64,000 bases of DNA from the NCBI GenBank assembly GCA_963402885.1, contig OY727095.1, positions 33,113,001-33,177,000 on the forward strand. Direction: 5' to 3'. The stretch comes from Antedon bifida (Eukaryota; Echinodermata; Crinoidea; Comatulida; Antedonidae). Within the stretch, counting starts at the first letter, position 1, and each line of letters begins with the position of its first letter. The notes below the pieces were generated by a model. It worked only from the letters and a program-made list of their open reading frames with translations, ran no database searches and was not told where the DNA came from. Shown piece after piece: positions 12,721 through 25,847 of this stretch. Both the position numbers and the translations under genes were made by a program.

Positions 12721-14593
12721 GAAAAAAGAAGTTATCACAACGCCGAATGGTTTGTAGGCATGCCCAGTTTATTTGTTACGCTCTGTTGATTTACTCTTAT
12801 GGTATCCGTGATTGCCAATCCTATACAGGTTATATTAAAAAGGTAAAGATGAGTCATATGAAATCTTTCCTCCTTTTTTATTCTAACAAAACCGTTAATT
12901 TCAATATTTCTTTAGAGAATATTTGTATTTTAAAGACATTGTATGATTTTGGATACAATTATGTTATAAATGGATGTTTAAATTTCCAGTTGCTTTTTTT
13001 AATGAGAACTCAATGTCTATAGCAGTGGTTAAGACAGAGATTAAATGGTCAGAGCACATCATATCATTTTAGTATGGGGAATAGTTGAAAAATACTTCCA
13101 GAACAGCAGACTTATACGAACAAGAAAACTTTAAGTTATAACCTATATTTTAATTTCAAAAATCTATTTAAAGAATTAGATTGTCAAAATGTGAATAAGT
13201 AGGTACGAACAAACAATACCACTGTATAATGGTAAACTATACATTTATTCTAAATTTTACCAGGGTAGCCTACCCATTGAAAATAGCGGTCTTTCATAAG
13301 ACCCTGGGTAAAACTATAACAATAATATAAAGATATTGTCTGGAGTCTTTACACGCCCTTTGAATCTTCTGGTGACCTCGGAAAAAGTTTTTAAATTATA
13401 GGGAAAAAAGAGTAATTATTATTCTAGGACAACGCATTTCCTTTAAGTTGAAGACTTCCGGAATGTTACTGTGAATTGAATGTGTAGTGATATACAGCCT
13501 AGACTGAAGTGCCTAAATAACAGGAAAACACATTTTAATTTGCTAACCAGCCTTTTCATTATTCAATAGCCTAAGCTTGAAGAATTCCTGCAGCCATTGT
13601 TTGTGATACTGCACACTTTAATTGAATACTCCTACTACCACTTGTAATGTAAGCCATTTTCGTATATAATTATGTATGTTTGTTTTAAACAGTAAATTGT
13701 AATTAATAACATCATACTGTACAAAAAATATTTGTAAAAATTACATAAGAAAATTTCAAATTTGATATAAAACTTTATAATTCAAAAATATTAAAGTCTT
13801 ATTAAAATCTTATAATATACAAAAAAACCTACAAATGGTTTTGGGAGTATATCAGGCCATTTCACAAGAATGTAGGTCTAGTCTACTGTACAGACACATT
13901 TACACATACTTTTCATTAATTAATATAAAACTGTCATTAATTAATAATGAATGAAAATCAATTAATTCATCACTGTTATATGAAGTATGGTTATAATTTT
14001 ATTCTAGCCTAGACAAAATTCATCCTCCCAAAATTCAAAATTAACAATTTAAAAACCAGAACACACTCTGTTCTATTGATTTCATAAAAGAAAAAAAGTC
14101 GTGAATTTTTTTATAATAATTTTATCAACATATTTACGTTTCACTAATTCAGGAAAGTACATTATACACAGTTATTAAACATACTAGAAAAACCATTGAA
14201 TTTAAATAAAGAGCTTTAAATATATATAATCTTTTCAATGCTAAATACAAGGTATTTATAACTGAAATACATTGTAATATTCTTGAGAGCTCATAGCAAG
14301 GTCCTTAAAAACGAATTACCATAAAGGGCTAGATTGCCAAAGAGAACAAAGACATAATATTGATGGGTATTTAGTCTAACTTGAAAAGGAAGCAGAGACC
14401 TTAATATCCTGAAACAGGGTTGTGTTGATCGATTGCATTTCGTTATTAGAATGAGTAGAAATAAAAAGTGCCCTACCAACCGCTATTGGCCTCTACGTTT
14501 ACCAAACACATTGTCTATTATTGTTAATCAGCAGGAGAAAATGATATAAAAGATGTTTAACAATAATTGTAATAATAATAAAAGATGGGGAAG

Positions 14594-14818
14594 AAGGTAT
14601 TGGAATGAGGAGGGTATTGGAATGGGGAGGGTATTGGAATGGGGAGGGTATTGGAATGAGGAGGGTATTGGAATGGGGAGGGTATTGGAATGGGGAGGGT
14701 ATTGGAATGGGGAGGGTATTGGAATGGGGAGGGTACTGGAATGGGGAGGGTACTGGAATGAGGAGGGTACTGGAATGGGGAGGGTACTGGAATGGGGAGG
14801 GTATTGAAATGGGGAGAG
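14594..14818. repeat. 17-bp G-rich minisatellite, about 13 copies
   Basis: Units GGAATGGGGAGGGTATT with variants GAGG for GGGG and TACT for TATT. Because 17 is not a multiple of 3, the array rotates through all frames and yields long glycine/tryptophan-rich frames on this strand and proline/serine-rich ones on the other, which are artefacts. Each unit has GGGG and GGG runs, so G-quadruplexes are possible on the plus strand. Confidence 0.95.
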
Positions 14819-15097
14819 TAAACATGGGATCTCCATAGAATATGTGATCCTTTTTCAAGGGTTGGGTCAAATTGGGTGGGTCATACTGGCTGACCTCGCC
14901 CCTGGATCGACTTTTGATTAGCATAAAGCTACCATTTTATTTCTAACACAACAGAGAGGAGAGAGAAACATCCCCATCTACATTACCTTCCCATCTAATT
15001 TGAATAATGAGTAAAATTCATCCCTGCATCTTATGCATATTGATTCATTCTACCGATACCACAATCTTAAAACCACTGAGTGGTTAAGAAGAGCAAC

Positions 15098-15244
15098 TAA
15101 GCTCTGTCTACACTATCAAATTTTATGTGACCAAAAAAATGTGATGTGCCCTTAATGTATATGGACATGATGTCATTTCACTACCATATTGGGAACATCA
15201 CACTTTTTTGGTCAAACTTGTTTGATAGTGTAGACAGAGCTTTA
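15098..15244. mobile_element. Hairpin MITE family A, copy 2
   Basis: Both ends intact (TAAGCTCTGTCTACACTATC and inverse ending GAGCTTTA). The interior has TATATGGACATGATGTCA and one CACTACCATATT unit. Confidence 0.9.
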
Positions 15245-17676
15245 GATTCTCTAGCCGATAAATTTAACACTAAGACATTTTTTTTTTTTTCAGATAATTT
15301 GCAACTAACATAATAATATAATTTTATTATTATTAAGAAATATCTCTACATATTAGTTACATCAAATTGCAAATATTAAAATAGATATTATAATGTAATG
15401 AGGACATTCAATAGCATTTATTGTCTAACTAAACATTCTTAATGAACTGTGGATTGACTATTAGCCATTAAACATTATGTCTATGTGACCTCTTCATCAA
15501 ATTATTAACTTGCTTATACAGTACATAATGACTATGATTATATGTATAATAACTACTACTATAATGTATGTGCTCTAGGGGTATCTCACATACAAATAAA
15601 CAAAAAACCCCAGTATAACTCAAATTAATAATAAAATTAATAATGAAATCATAATAAAACATTCAAATGTATTTTGAAACTCCTGTAGAGTATTTTAATA
15701 ATTTGTATTTTGCTGCCTTGTTAACAAATATCATTGAGGTTAACAATTCCTTCTCTGATTAAATATAAGTTTTTATAATATCAATTCTGACCAAATTAGG
15801 ATAAAATGTAAAATTTTAGGCCTAATTATAATCTGGATAACAATTTTCATTTAAAGATTAGTGTTTTTGTGCAATCTTAAAGATATTTCATCACAATATA
15901 AATTCATCAAAATTTATCATTTATTGTAAGTGTTATTAATTATTATATTATCGGCTTCTTAATTATTTGTATTTTTAATAATCTACCATGTATTATTAGT
16001 TGTTACCCAATAATACCTGTCAATCAATTTGATTGGCAGCTATCACTTCTTGTAATTAGTGAATTGCATCGAAGATATAAGAATCTTGTTATAGCATCCT
16101 GCCAGTAGCTGCCCGACAACACGTGCAATGGCCGTGTAAACATACGTGTCATACAATCGCAATATTACAAATCAATTCTCGTTCTGAACCGTAGCCTACA
16201 GCTTCCAAGGGCGTACATGCATGTTCTGATCAAAAACCTTAAAGCACGTGCGGAAATGCTCTGATGTGACCTAGCTAGCTTTTGCCATATTGTCTTTTAA
16301 TTATATTACTGGGATATTTTATGCATTCTTATCTACTGTACAGTACATGCAAAATGACAAGGTTGGATGTCGAAAGACAAATTATGTTTTTCGTTTTGGT
16401 TCTTTAAAGCCATAGAATACTTAAACATTATTTATATCTAACATTTACACACACTACCTAAAGGTAGCATTCATGAAATTTAAATGAGGGGGGAGGGGGG
16501 AGATAGGAAAAAGGGCTGACTTGACATGATTGAGGTGGTTACATTTACAAATCAGTGAAATTTGCTTTTAGGTGAAATTTAATTGAAAGTGTACTTATAT
16601 AATTTCAAAAGAGGTTTGGTGATATTATTCATTTCTTGAACAATAATCAAATAATACAAAAAATGAGGGGTGAGAAAGGGCTGTGTTGATATGGTTGAGG
16701 TGGTTATATTGTCTTGGAATTAATATTAACTGCGTATTGAATCGTATACACAATGGTTTAATATTGCTGCAATTTACACTGTAGTACAAATTATATAGAA
16801 TTATAGTATAAGTTTTGAATTTATTTATCTTTAAAACAATATATTGCTAGTGTGGCCGACACTACGCACATTTGAATAAATGTATTCTGCAATCGTAGAA
16901 CACTTTGTGAAGGAAATATGTACCAAACTGTTCTTAATTTAAACGAGCGTATTGCTAATCGAAACGAAAGATAATATACACTACTTTAATAATGCATTCA
17001 TTTTGTAGCAATTAGGTAAAAACTCTCAAATTATCATTCTCTTTTGCCTATAAACAGACAGTTACAGATGTGCTTCTTATTTGATCAATATCAGGTATAC
17101 GCGTTTGAAGACAGTTCAAGAAGTCAGAACTAGGATCTAAATCAGCTTACTCTATCTCAGAATCCAGTTCACCTCTTGGGAAAGGTCAAAATACGAACGA
17201 TGTTGGTAGAAACCATCATTGTAAAATGTATCGAATATCATTGACGACAACGAAGCATATTTTTACATCTTACAATAAAAGCAAATAACTTGCAATATAC
17301 TATTGAAAATGCTATTCTTAATGAGTATATTAGTATTACTATGATTTGTTATACATTACTGTACATGTCTCATTATCTCTCTCAATATGATGTTTATTTT
17401 TGGCTGTTAAACCCAGAATATTCCTATTTGAAGTCTCCTAACCTCCTATTCTATTTACTAGCAAATTTTTTGTTGCAGTTTACAAAAAAAATAATATTGA
17501 TATTTTACAGTGGAGAAATGTTGTTATATTTTTTCTAATGATCTAAACAGCATCATGTCTACCAATAAGTTACTCAAAACACTAACTATTTTTTTTTGTT
17601 ACATAACTTAATCTTTTAATATAAATCCAAAGGCAAATTACTCAAAAAATTACAATGCTGTGGGTATCACTCAGTG

Positions 17677-17796
17677 GCTAGATCTCAATGGCGGTACAAA
17701 AAAAAAGAAGTGAAAAGCTAAATTAAAAACGATAAAGTAAAACAGCCAGGAATATTAGCAGAGCTTTCGGGCAACACTAGCCCTTCATCAGTCCAA
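17677..17796 (-). mobile_element. Penelope-like element remnant with hammerhead-like core
   Basis: On the minus strand GGACTGATGAAGGGC, a seven-base loop, then GCCCGAAAGC shows the CUGAUGA and GAAA boxes of a hammerhead ribozyme around a GGGC/GCCC stem II, with one extra A. Such motifs are known from the pseudo-LTRs of Penelope-like retroelements (established knowledge). The match continues into a conserved-looking tail ending in a T-run and GTACCGCCATTGAGATC. No reverse transcriptase frame lies nearby. Stem III is poor, so activity is doubtful. Confidence 0.5.
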
Positions 17797-18399
17797 GTAA
17801 ATCTTTTAATATATAAACGTTTACAGGCAAAAGAAGCAATTCTAAACCACCCGGTGAATTAATATGAATAAACAAAGGGTAAGCTAAAGTAGTCCACTAC
17901 AATCAGAAATTGTTCCTCCATAAACATCCAAATACCAATAGACAGTGTTAACAAGCTAGAATAAACTTAACGACAGATGGTAGAGAGAGAATGAGCGCAA
18001 ACAGCCTAGTACGCGCTTTCATTAAACAGTGGACTTAAGCCCATATCCCCAGGAGGTTCTCGGTGATGTGTATGTAGCCTACAGTGACGTTTAATGTGAG
18101 GAATAATTCATTATGTTGATCGTAAAGCACTTGGTTCATACGGTTGTATAACAGACACATTCTCTACACTTATTTTATCTGTGAAAAGATGATTCTACAG
18201 ATCAGTGATGATTATTTTTTTCTCTCTATGTTGTCAATCAATCATGGTGATGTCTTTTTTTTTTGGTTTATTATATTTAATTATTTTCTGTATGCAAGAA
18301 TTTTTCCAAAGTCATTCATGGATCAGTTTCTGGGTTTCTACAGTATGTTTAAAGTTTGTGAGAAACTCCTTTTCATGCTAAATAGAGTTTTGTTTGTCA

Positions 18400-18787
18400 A
18401 TTTTTGGTGTTGGACTAAATTTGGTCAATTTTAGGTTCAGACAATGAGCTTGGATTCTGTTAGCATAGATATGTGCATATAAAACAGTTTGGGATGATGG
18501 TCTTCCCTAAAAAAAAAAATCTAAATTCAATTTAATATCAAAGCTGGATGACAGAAAATGATGTAATACATAATTTACAGAAGTCTAGTTTATCAACTTT
18601 TGGTGTTGAATTAAATTTGGTCAATTTTAGGTTCAGACAATGAGCTTGGATTCTGTTAGCATAGATATGTGCATATAAAACTGTTTGGGATGATGGTCTT
18701 CCTTAATAAAAAAAAAAATCTAAATCCATTTTATTATTAAAGCTGGATGACAGAAAATGATGTAATGCATAATTTATAGAAGTCCTA
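18400..18787. repeat. 196-bp tandem duplication
   Basis: Two copies, from about 18400 and 18596, both containing GGTCAATTTTAGGTTCAGAC, TGGGATGATGGTCTTCC and AGCTGGATGACAGAAAATGA. Differences are few and mostly in A-runs, so the event is fairly recent. The source is unknown. Confidence 0.92.
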
Positions 18788-18929
18788 AGTCATCACAAAT
18801 TGAAAACTCTTTCTATACCATTGTCAGCAACGCTAAATTGAGTAAAAATTAATCAGTTACCTTATACTAATTCTAATTTTTTTTTTGTAATTCATTTACT
18901 TTGAAAATGTCATATTTGAAATGTTTGCT

Positions 18930-18957
18930 GCTTGTTTGTTTGTTTGTTTATTGCATT
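18930..18957. repeat. (GTTT)n microsatellite
   Basis: TGCTTGTTTGTTTGTTTGTT TATTGC. Possibly the end of a retroposon, but no body is recognised. Confidence 0.8.
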
Positions 18958-20671
18958 TTTAACTAAGAATGAATTAAAGTTTGTTAGGACAAAAGAGCAG
19001 AACAATATTAATATCAAAAACTTTACATTAACAGAACTAAAACTCAACATAATCATATTCATAACCAAATGCATTAAAATGCAATGACCCTTTGAGTACT
19101 CTATTACTGAACTATAAACGAAAATTGTTTTTTATTTGAAATTAAACAAAAAAAAAGATTACAGCAATATTATTATTACGCTATGCACAATTGCAATGCT
19201 TATTTTTCTTTAGTTAAAATGAATACTGCTGTACAGAAAATACTAAAATAGCTACAGTGTATACCTACAATATGTATCTGATGGTCATTCGGCATATACG
19301 TCAAAATTAAAGTTAGTTCCCTTTTATAATGAACGTTTCGTACTACAAACATTATTAAAAATAAATAAGTTTGCGATCTAATAATGTTTCATTTATACCT
19401 TTTTTATTGTCAATAAAAATCACTTGCAAACAGTCAACTCTTGTCCAAAATCAGCAACAGATAACCTTGCAGAAGGGGTAGAGAAAAAGAAATCATAAAA
19501 CAAGGAAGAACAAATTATGAACACAAAAAAATATAGGAAAGGTTAAACAAAATTAACGAAATGAGTAAAACACATAAATGGCGTAAGCGAATGTTTTTAT
19601 TTTCTACTAATTTGTGAAGCGTGGCGAAGCTAAAATAAAAAATCAAAACTGCTGGTGAAAAAGGTGTGAATTCTAAAATGGAAAAAAAAAGATTTTAGAC
19701 TAAAATAGAAAACTGTAATGAAAGATTAATTTACTAAAACTGTTTGTTAGAATCTAGAACTAGAATGTGATTAATTATCAAAAAAATTGTTAATAAAACT
19801 GTGAAAATGTTATTTGTTTTGTCATGGATGTAGATTTCAGCTTGGATGGACAGTAAAGTCTCAATAATTAATTATCAAAAAGACCATCGTGCCTTAACCA
19901 TCTTTAATTTGTGTGCTTCCATTGTTCGGTTTTATCACCAAGGTAGGTCCCATTATAAGCTATAGTACATCCATGTGTAATGTAAAATATAATAAGTTAA
20001 TGTGTGTATAATATTATATTTCAGTAATAAGTTAATGTGTATAAACGGTGATGAATTCTTGGTGAAAAATATCTCACTAGCAATATGAAGAGAAGCATAG
20101 ATGGAGTGCATAAGCAATGTTGTGTTTGCTGTGTTAATCACACAATTAAAAACTACATTATTACTATAACTACACTGTACACACTTAACCCAAAGCGCAC
20201 TGTATGTTCCTTCCTATAAACATCACTGCTGGTTCTACTGTACATCATTTACTATTAGTATTGTTGGCACTAATATTTTATTACATACTGTACTCTTGTA
20301 GTATTTTAAAAAGTCTTCAATTTTAGGTATCGGCATGCAGTACAAGTTGTTGATTATTGGGAACATTTTTCTTTATTTAAAAAATATTTAAATGTAATAC
20401 ATTGATCTGGAGTCTGGTTTACAACAGTAGTCTGCCCTCTATAGTCAATTCATCCTCATGTTTTCCATTGAATTTAAAAAGTTATTAGTTTTATTAATCA
20501 TAATACCGTGCGTTTAGAATAAAAATAAAAAGATCAAAATGCTTTTGCAGTCACACCTTTCTGATTTGGTAACAATCATTCGTAAACAGAAACGAACTCA
20601 ACAAGATGTTGAAATTCACTATTAACCAATGTTGGTAGACTAGTGATTCTTTTTACCAATAAAACATAATA

Positions 20672-20824
20672 CCGTAGCCAGGATTTTTACAAGGGGGTTC
20701 CCTTTGTCCACAAAGGGATAAAAAAGTAATGAACTAGGCTAGTTAGGCCTGTTTACAATCATTTTTGCTGCTTTTCTCTAGTTTGAAAATGGTAATTTTC
20801 CCTTGAACCCCTCCTGGCTACGGG
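20672..20824. mobile_element. MITE with CGTAGCCAGGA ends
   Basis: Left CCGTAGCCAGGATTTTTACA AGGGGGTTC and right GAACCCCTCCTGGCTACGGG are inverted relatives around about 100 bases. Length about 150. There is no coding frame. Single copy in this window. Confidence 0.65.
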
Positions 20825-21710
20825 CTTGGAATGGCCTGTAAATTCTGTAAGTGGATTTTACACAAGTGGATTTTACACAATCCAATCCATACCTTTTTCC
20901 GGTTGATAGTAAACTTTGTTCATTTAAAAATATGACTGCAAAATGATTCCAAACCAGCTATTTATGTAGATTAAATTAACTATGCATCCTTGAAAAAAAT
21001 TCTTTGGGATTCACTGAAAATTAAGTACCACACTGTTGATAATGGTCTAAATGATTAGGTGGTTAGTGTTATGGAATGTGACAACTGTACCAGTGATGTG
21101 CAAGCAAAGGTAAAGATAGTACATGCAGCATGCTATATACAACATACAGAACAATATACAGTACAACGTTCACATACAGTGTCAATACAAATAGTAACTT
21201 TTGTAAAATTGGACACATTTATATTGTAAAAGTGTACAATTACAATAAGGTGAATGTTTGAAGATATGCGCTTATATAATAAAATCGAACTGAGTCATGT
21301 CCAGTACTGTACATATAGCATTATCAATCTTTAATAGCCTGGGTGGAAGAAATTAAAGCTGGTTTTCCCGAAGACTATTACATACTGTATTTGCTTTTTA
21401 ACAAAAAGCAAAACAATGAATTTTGGTTTTTCTTATTCAATGGATTATAAAATGAAATTCATTTTTATTCATCTTTTAAACTTTGTTTTTACTGTAAGGT
21501 TTAAATATTGTATGCTGGGAAACTTGATCTGGGAGCAACAGTCTGAGGTAATAGCTGAGAGTTACTACCCATCTTCCCGTTATGTAATAATATTTCAAAT
21601 GAGGTTGGTTGTAATCATAGATGCAAGCATTGTATTTGACACTGTCTGGATTTAAACATGCATTTTCTGAAGCAAGATACAAACTATCGAAAGCATCATT
21701 TTATTTCTAC

Positions 21711-21869
21711 CTGCCCAACAATAGTCTCCTCTGTTCGGCCAATAGCTTCTAACCACTTCTCGCGCAAAACAGATGGTCTCTTCGGGACACGATAAAAATG
21801 GCGGGGATCGTCAGTTCCCTTGTAACGTGAACGAAATTTACAATTAGGAAAACCGCATGTTGTCGGCAT
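21711..21869 (-). CDS. THAP-domain protein, coding exon 1
   Basis: From the ATG at 21869 it encodes 53 residues beginning MPTTCGFPNCKFRSRYKGTD and ending in TIVGQ. The first two zinc ligands of the C2CH finger are Cys5 and Cys10, followed by HFYRVPK, an invariant-type Trp39 (REKWLEAIGR) and a short helix, as in THAP domains. The exon ends in GGCAG/GTAGAA at phase 0. The exon extends upstream to 21888, where CTGTTCACAG is a good acceptor, leaving 19 bases of 5' UTR, so there must be an earlier non-coding exon. Intron 1 to the next exon is about 14 kb. Confidence 0.85.
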
Positions 21870-21888
21870 GACTCAGTAGAAGACCAAT
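21870..21888 (-). other. 5' UTR portion of the first THAP coding exon
   Basis: Nineteen bases between the TTCACAG acceptor and the start ATG of the THAP protein. An in-frame TGA lies three bases before the ATG (CTGAGTC ATG has TGA in another frame; no upstream in-frame ATG is present), so the start is well placed at the first ATG of the exon. Confidence 0.6.
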
Positions 21889-21995
21889 CTGTGAACAGAT
21901 AAAAAAAATAGTTAATTTAAACAATCTTTCTGTCTTTATAATAATTAGACCAAAAAAACTTGAGAGAACAAAATAATCATATTCATAGGGTCTTC

Positions 21996-22110
21996 TTAAG
22001 CTCTGTCTGCACTATCAAACTTTATGTGACAAAAAAATGTGATGTGCACATGTATGGAAATGATGTCATATCACTACCATATTTGAGCACATTACTACCA
22101 TATTTGGTAT
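21996..22110. mobile_element. Hairpin MITE family A, copy 3, truncated
   Basis: The left end and internal CACTACCATATT units are present, then similarity stops at about 22110 without the right inverted end. It lies about 110 bases upstream of the THAP coding exon, inside its 5' UTR intron. Confidence 0.8.
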
Positions 22111-22628
22111 CTTTGGGATCCAAAAGATCTTAAATATGTTCCTAATCAATTCAATTTGGCAAACCTTTTTGAGACTGTATTAAATTATGAGAATGTACAA
22201 TTTGTACGACTACGATGTTTACAACAATCTCATACAATTCTGGAAACAAAGGCAAATTAATTTATTGATTCCTGTATTTAAGAGAACAATATATTCACAC
22301 ACAAACGCACAATAGCAATGCAAAAAGGTAATAAAGAATGCATCATAATAGAAGCATACCAAATTGGAATAATAAGTTCTATTCATCAATCACAGAAAGT
22401 CATCAATATAAATGATTACAAATTATTCTAATATTTGTTAGTTGGCAGGCTTCATACTGATTAGAATACTAATCACAGAACAATGACTTTTAAAGAGGAA
22501 TTTATACTTTAACATTTCTATTGTTTAAACAACATTTGCAATAACAATGGATAAATTGGCTGTATTGTTTAAGGACTAGCATGGCAAATAAAGTATGCCA
22601 TGCCATGTGTTTTCAAATAGGAATGAAG

Positions 22629-22786
22629 TAAAGCTCTGTCTACACTATCAAACTAGTAATATTAATAAGTATGACAAAAAAGTGTGACATGCCCAAATAT
22701 GGTAGTGATATGACATCATCATGTCCATATATGGGCACATCACAATTTGTTGTCACATAAAGTTTGATAGTGTAGACAGAGCTTTA
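22629..22786. mobile_element. Hairpin MITE family A, copy 4
   Basis: Both terminal inverted repeats present, the left with a small insertion (AACTAGTAATATTAATAAGT). Flanking TAA and TTAA. Confidence 0.9.
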
Positions 22787-25222
22787 AGGTTGAGAATGTT
22801 TCAGTTGTTTTGCTACAACCATGTTTAGTGTTCTCCAAGACCTCTTTGCTGCGTTCTCCAAGGTCTGTCATCTCAAAATTAAGTAAAAAAGTAAATCTTC
22901 TTCACCACAATCAACACTTATTTATTATCAATCAACGTGGTAAAAATGCATACACAGTTTCCACTTTAAACTAGGTTTTTTTCAGAATTTCAATCAGAAG
23001 ATAACATATACCCAGGTTTTTTGCAGAATTAATATGATACAGTAAGTTAGTGCTTCAAGAACGAAAAGTTATAGAAAATATCAAATGTAATTGAAAAAAT
23101 TAAAATATATTTATTAACATTATTTAGCAAGCCTGTACACGTTTTATCAATTTTGATTAAAAATTTCTTATTGTATACTTTCCAGTATAATTAATAAATT
23201 CTTTTTAAAAAGCATACAATTAACATTAATTAAAGAAAATGCCAATTATGTTTGTAAGGTGAAAACATATAATATAATTTAAATAGCGATACATCAATAT
23301 TAATGAATTGGACATACTGTACTTGACAGGAAAGCTATGTTTAGTGATTACAAAATTTAATTTGTTTTTAACTAATACTAAGTGTGGTGGGTGTATTTTA
23401 TATTAAGACATTTTAATTACAGTACATTTTAATTAAAACAAATTTCCAAATCTTATTGGATTTGATGTTTATGAAGTTATGTATAGGTTAAAAAAAGATC
23501 ACTCCACATTCATGTTTATATGCCAACATCTCACATTACATCACAGATTTCCAGGCCAGTTCAGGGAAGGAATTTGGTACCAAAGTGAGAAGGATCATAG
23601 CAAAATGTATGCCAAAGTATTTCATACTGTTTCCTGTAGAAAACACTAACAATTTTATTTTTAAATTAATTTTTTATAAATATATGACAAAAAATTACAC
23701 GCATCAAAGAAAATGGCATGATGATGAGGACCTGGTATAAAATCATGTAACAACTATCAATGGAATGTGCTGACCTGGGAAATACAATGCCACACCAAAT
23801 TATGCACACACACAAAGGGGTAATTCATATTTGATACCACAAATATGTAACATAAATAAACTAATTTAAATCTATGAATAACATTAGCTTTATATTTCAC
23901 GAAAGTTTAGTGTTACAACTTTGGATTCTGTTTCAAGACTTATTTTCGTTTTTTCTTTATTTAAACTTTTAAAATAATTTTGTTATCTATTTAAAATGAA
24001 TGTTGATTATTAATAACTGGTAATAATTTAAACATAATTTTTTCTATGGGTAATTTTTTTTTATTCAGTTTTTTAAATGAAAATAGTTTAAGCTTTTTAA
24101 AGAAGATTTAAATCTCTTTATCACCTCGATTAACACTGTACAGCTTTGGTAGGGATATAACATTATGTAAAGAATTTCAAATACCCTATGATTTATAATT
24201 ATTTGGAGCGAAGTGCATTGTGTTTGTCTAGACATAATCTGCCAAAGGGTTAGAAGTGTCTAACTTTTTATCGCTATTTAAGTACAATCTAAAATATTCA
24301 TATTTCTTTAAATAATAACTAAATTTCTTTGAATTTGGGACTAAAAAATTAATGAACATAAATATAATAGCTACAGGTAGTCTCTCTCATACAGCCCAGT
24401 AAAGTCATTTCTAATACCAAAATTTAACAAGTTTACAGTAATACCATGTTTCCAAAATTAGCCTAAATCAATAAAATTAATATCTTTAATGATTAAATAT
24501 ATATAAAAAAAAAAATGTAAATAAAATGATTGATTTGTTTTCATTGGGAAATAAAGAATAATTATTACTAATATTAATTGGTGGTATTGCAAAGTTCTTT
24601 GAGACTATCTGGTATCAATTGCTTTTCCTGTTTTTTGGCCCATTGTAGTATACGAACAATAGGCTTATTTCATGTTTATAGGGAGTGGCAGGCACTGACC
24701 TGGATGTAACACCATGCTACAGAATGTCTGCTGCATCATAGCAATTACAAGGAGACTGAGCTGGTATGCATCGGAATGCTGCAATCTACATGCCCAGGGC
24801 CTAGCATAATGAAACACAAAAGTTCCAACAATGCTGCATGACCTATCAAGCAGTCATATCCGTTTTAATGAACAATTCCTATTTAAACATTCTTTAAGAG
24901 ATATTATTGTCAACATAAAATATTTAGTCAACAGTAGTACATGATGTGTTTTACACTGTGTGTGTACATCAACAAATTGAACCTATCCAAATAAAACCAT
25001 TCTTCCAGGAATAAACAACAAACAATACAAAACAAACTACACAATACTAAAAATACAAATGATAGTATAAATAATTTGTTGTGATTACTAAAATAGATTT
25101 TTAAAATTTCCCACAAAGTAATATGAGAACCCATATTATATTAAAGTCATAAGTCTGTAAAAGTGTAACTTTTAAACAAAGAAGTATATAATATTACATT
25201 ACAAATGGTATCAATGTACATA

Positions 25223-25261
25223 ATCATGGAGAAATTAGTTCCTAACTTATTTCTCCATGAT
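25223..25261. repeat. Perfect 13-bp inverted repeat
   Basis: ATCATGGAGAAAT and ATTTCTCCATGAT are separated by 13 bases. Isolated hairpin in the THAP 5' UTR intron; purpose unknown. Confidence 0.85.
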
Positions 25262-25847
25262 ATAATTAAAACCTAGTTGGTCTATTTATAGTTACTGTCC
25301 AGTACGTGTTTATAACAAGTCTGGTATACAGTAGACCTACATATTGTCTGATGGTACGGACATTGTAAAGCTTCCTCTGTAGTATAGTAAAGTACATTGC
25401 CTCAATAAAACTATATAAGAGCCGAGATTTAGACTATAGCATTTAAAAACATATCTTCAGCTATTAATATCACAAGATAAAAAGCCACATGGTATAATTA
25501 TAAATCTATATTTATATTACATACAAAACCACAGAGGGGGTAAATAGTATGTCCTTGGAGGATGTAGTTGACCAGGCTATTGTAAATTATAGAATAGGAA
25601 AAGAAAATAGGACGTATTTGGTCTACATTAACCATGGAAAAATTCACCATGTGGTAAACTGTAAAAAGATGGGTAAAATCACTTGCATACTGTTGACAAT
25701 TTTGACCAATAGAAAACTAAAAAAAAACAATAAAATACTGTAAAGGATAAGGGTTACACTGTAAAATACAGTATACCACTTTTTATGACCTTTATACCGA
25801 GTGCCTTAATGTTCAACATTATTTAGCAATGTTAGCCTATTGTTGTA

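Larger units (their letters stand above)
7739..21710 (-). other. THAP intron 1 (about 14 kb)
   Basis: Contains the 55-bp array, MITE A copies 1 and 2, foldback B copy 2, a LINE tail, the G-rich minisatellite, the first Penelope remnant, the 196-bp duplication and the CGTAGCCAGGA MITE. Otherwise featureless AT-rich DNA. Skipping this whole stretch joins the two halves of the THAP domain in phase, so no extra coding exon is required. Confidence 0.65.

Noticed and set aside
14499-14924. Long open frames on both strands, Pro/Ser-rich and Gly/Trp-rich
   Set aside because: They are created by the 17-bp minisatellite rotating through all frames; no codon bias or start context.
7740-21710. A micro-exon for the end of the THAP finger
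   Set aside because: At first the Cys-X2-His part seemed to need one, but moving the acceptor to CGTATTAG before 7738 supplies LRICSCHF in phase.
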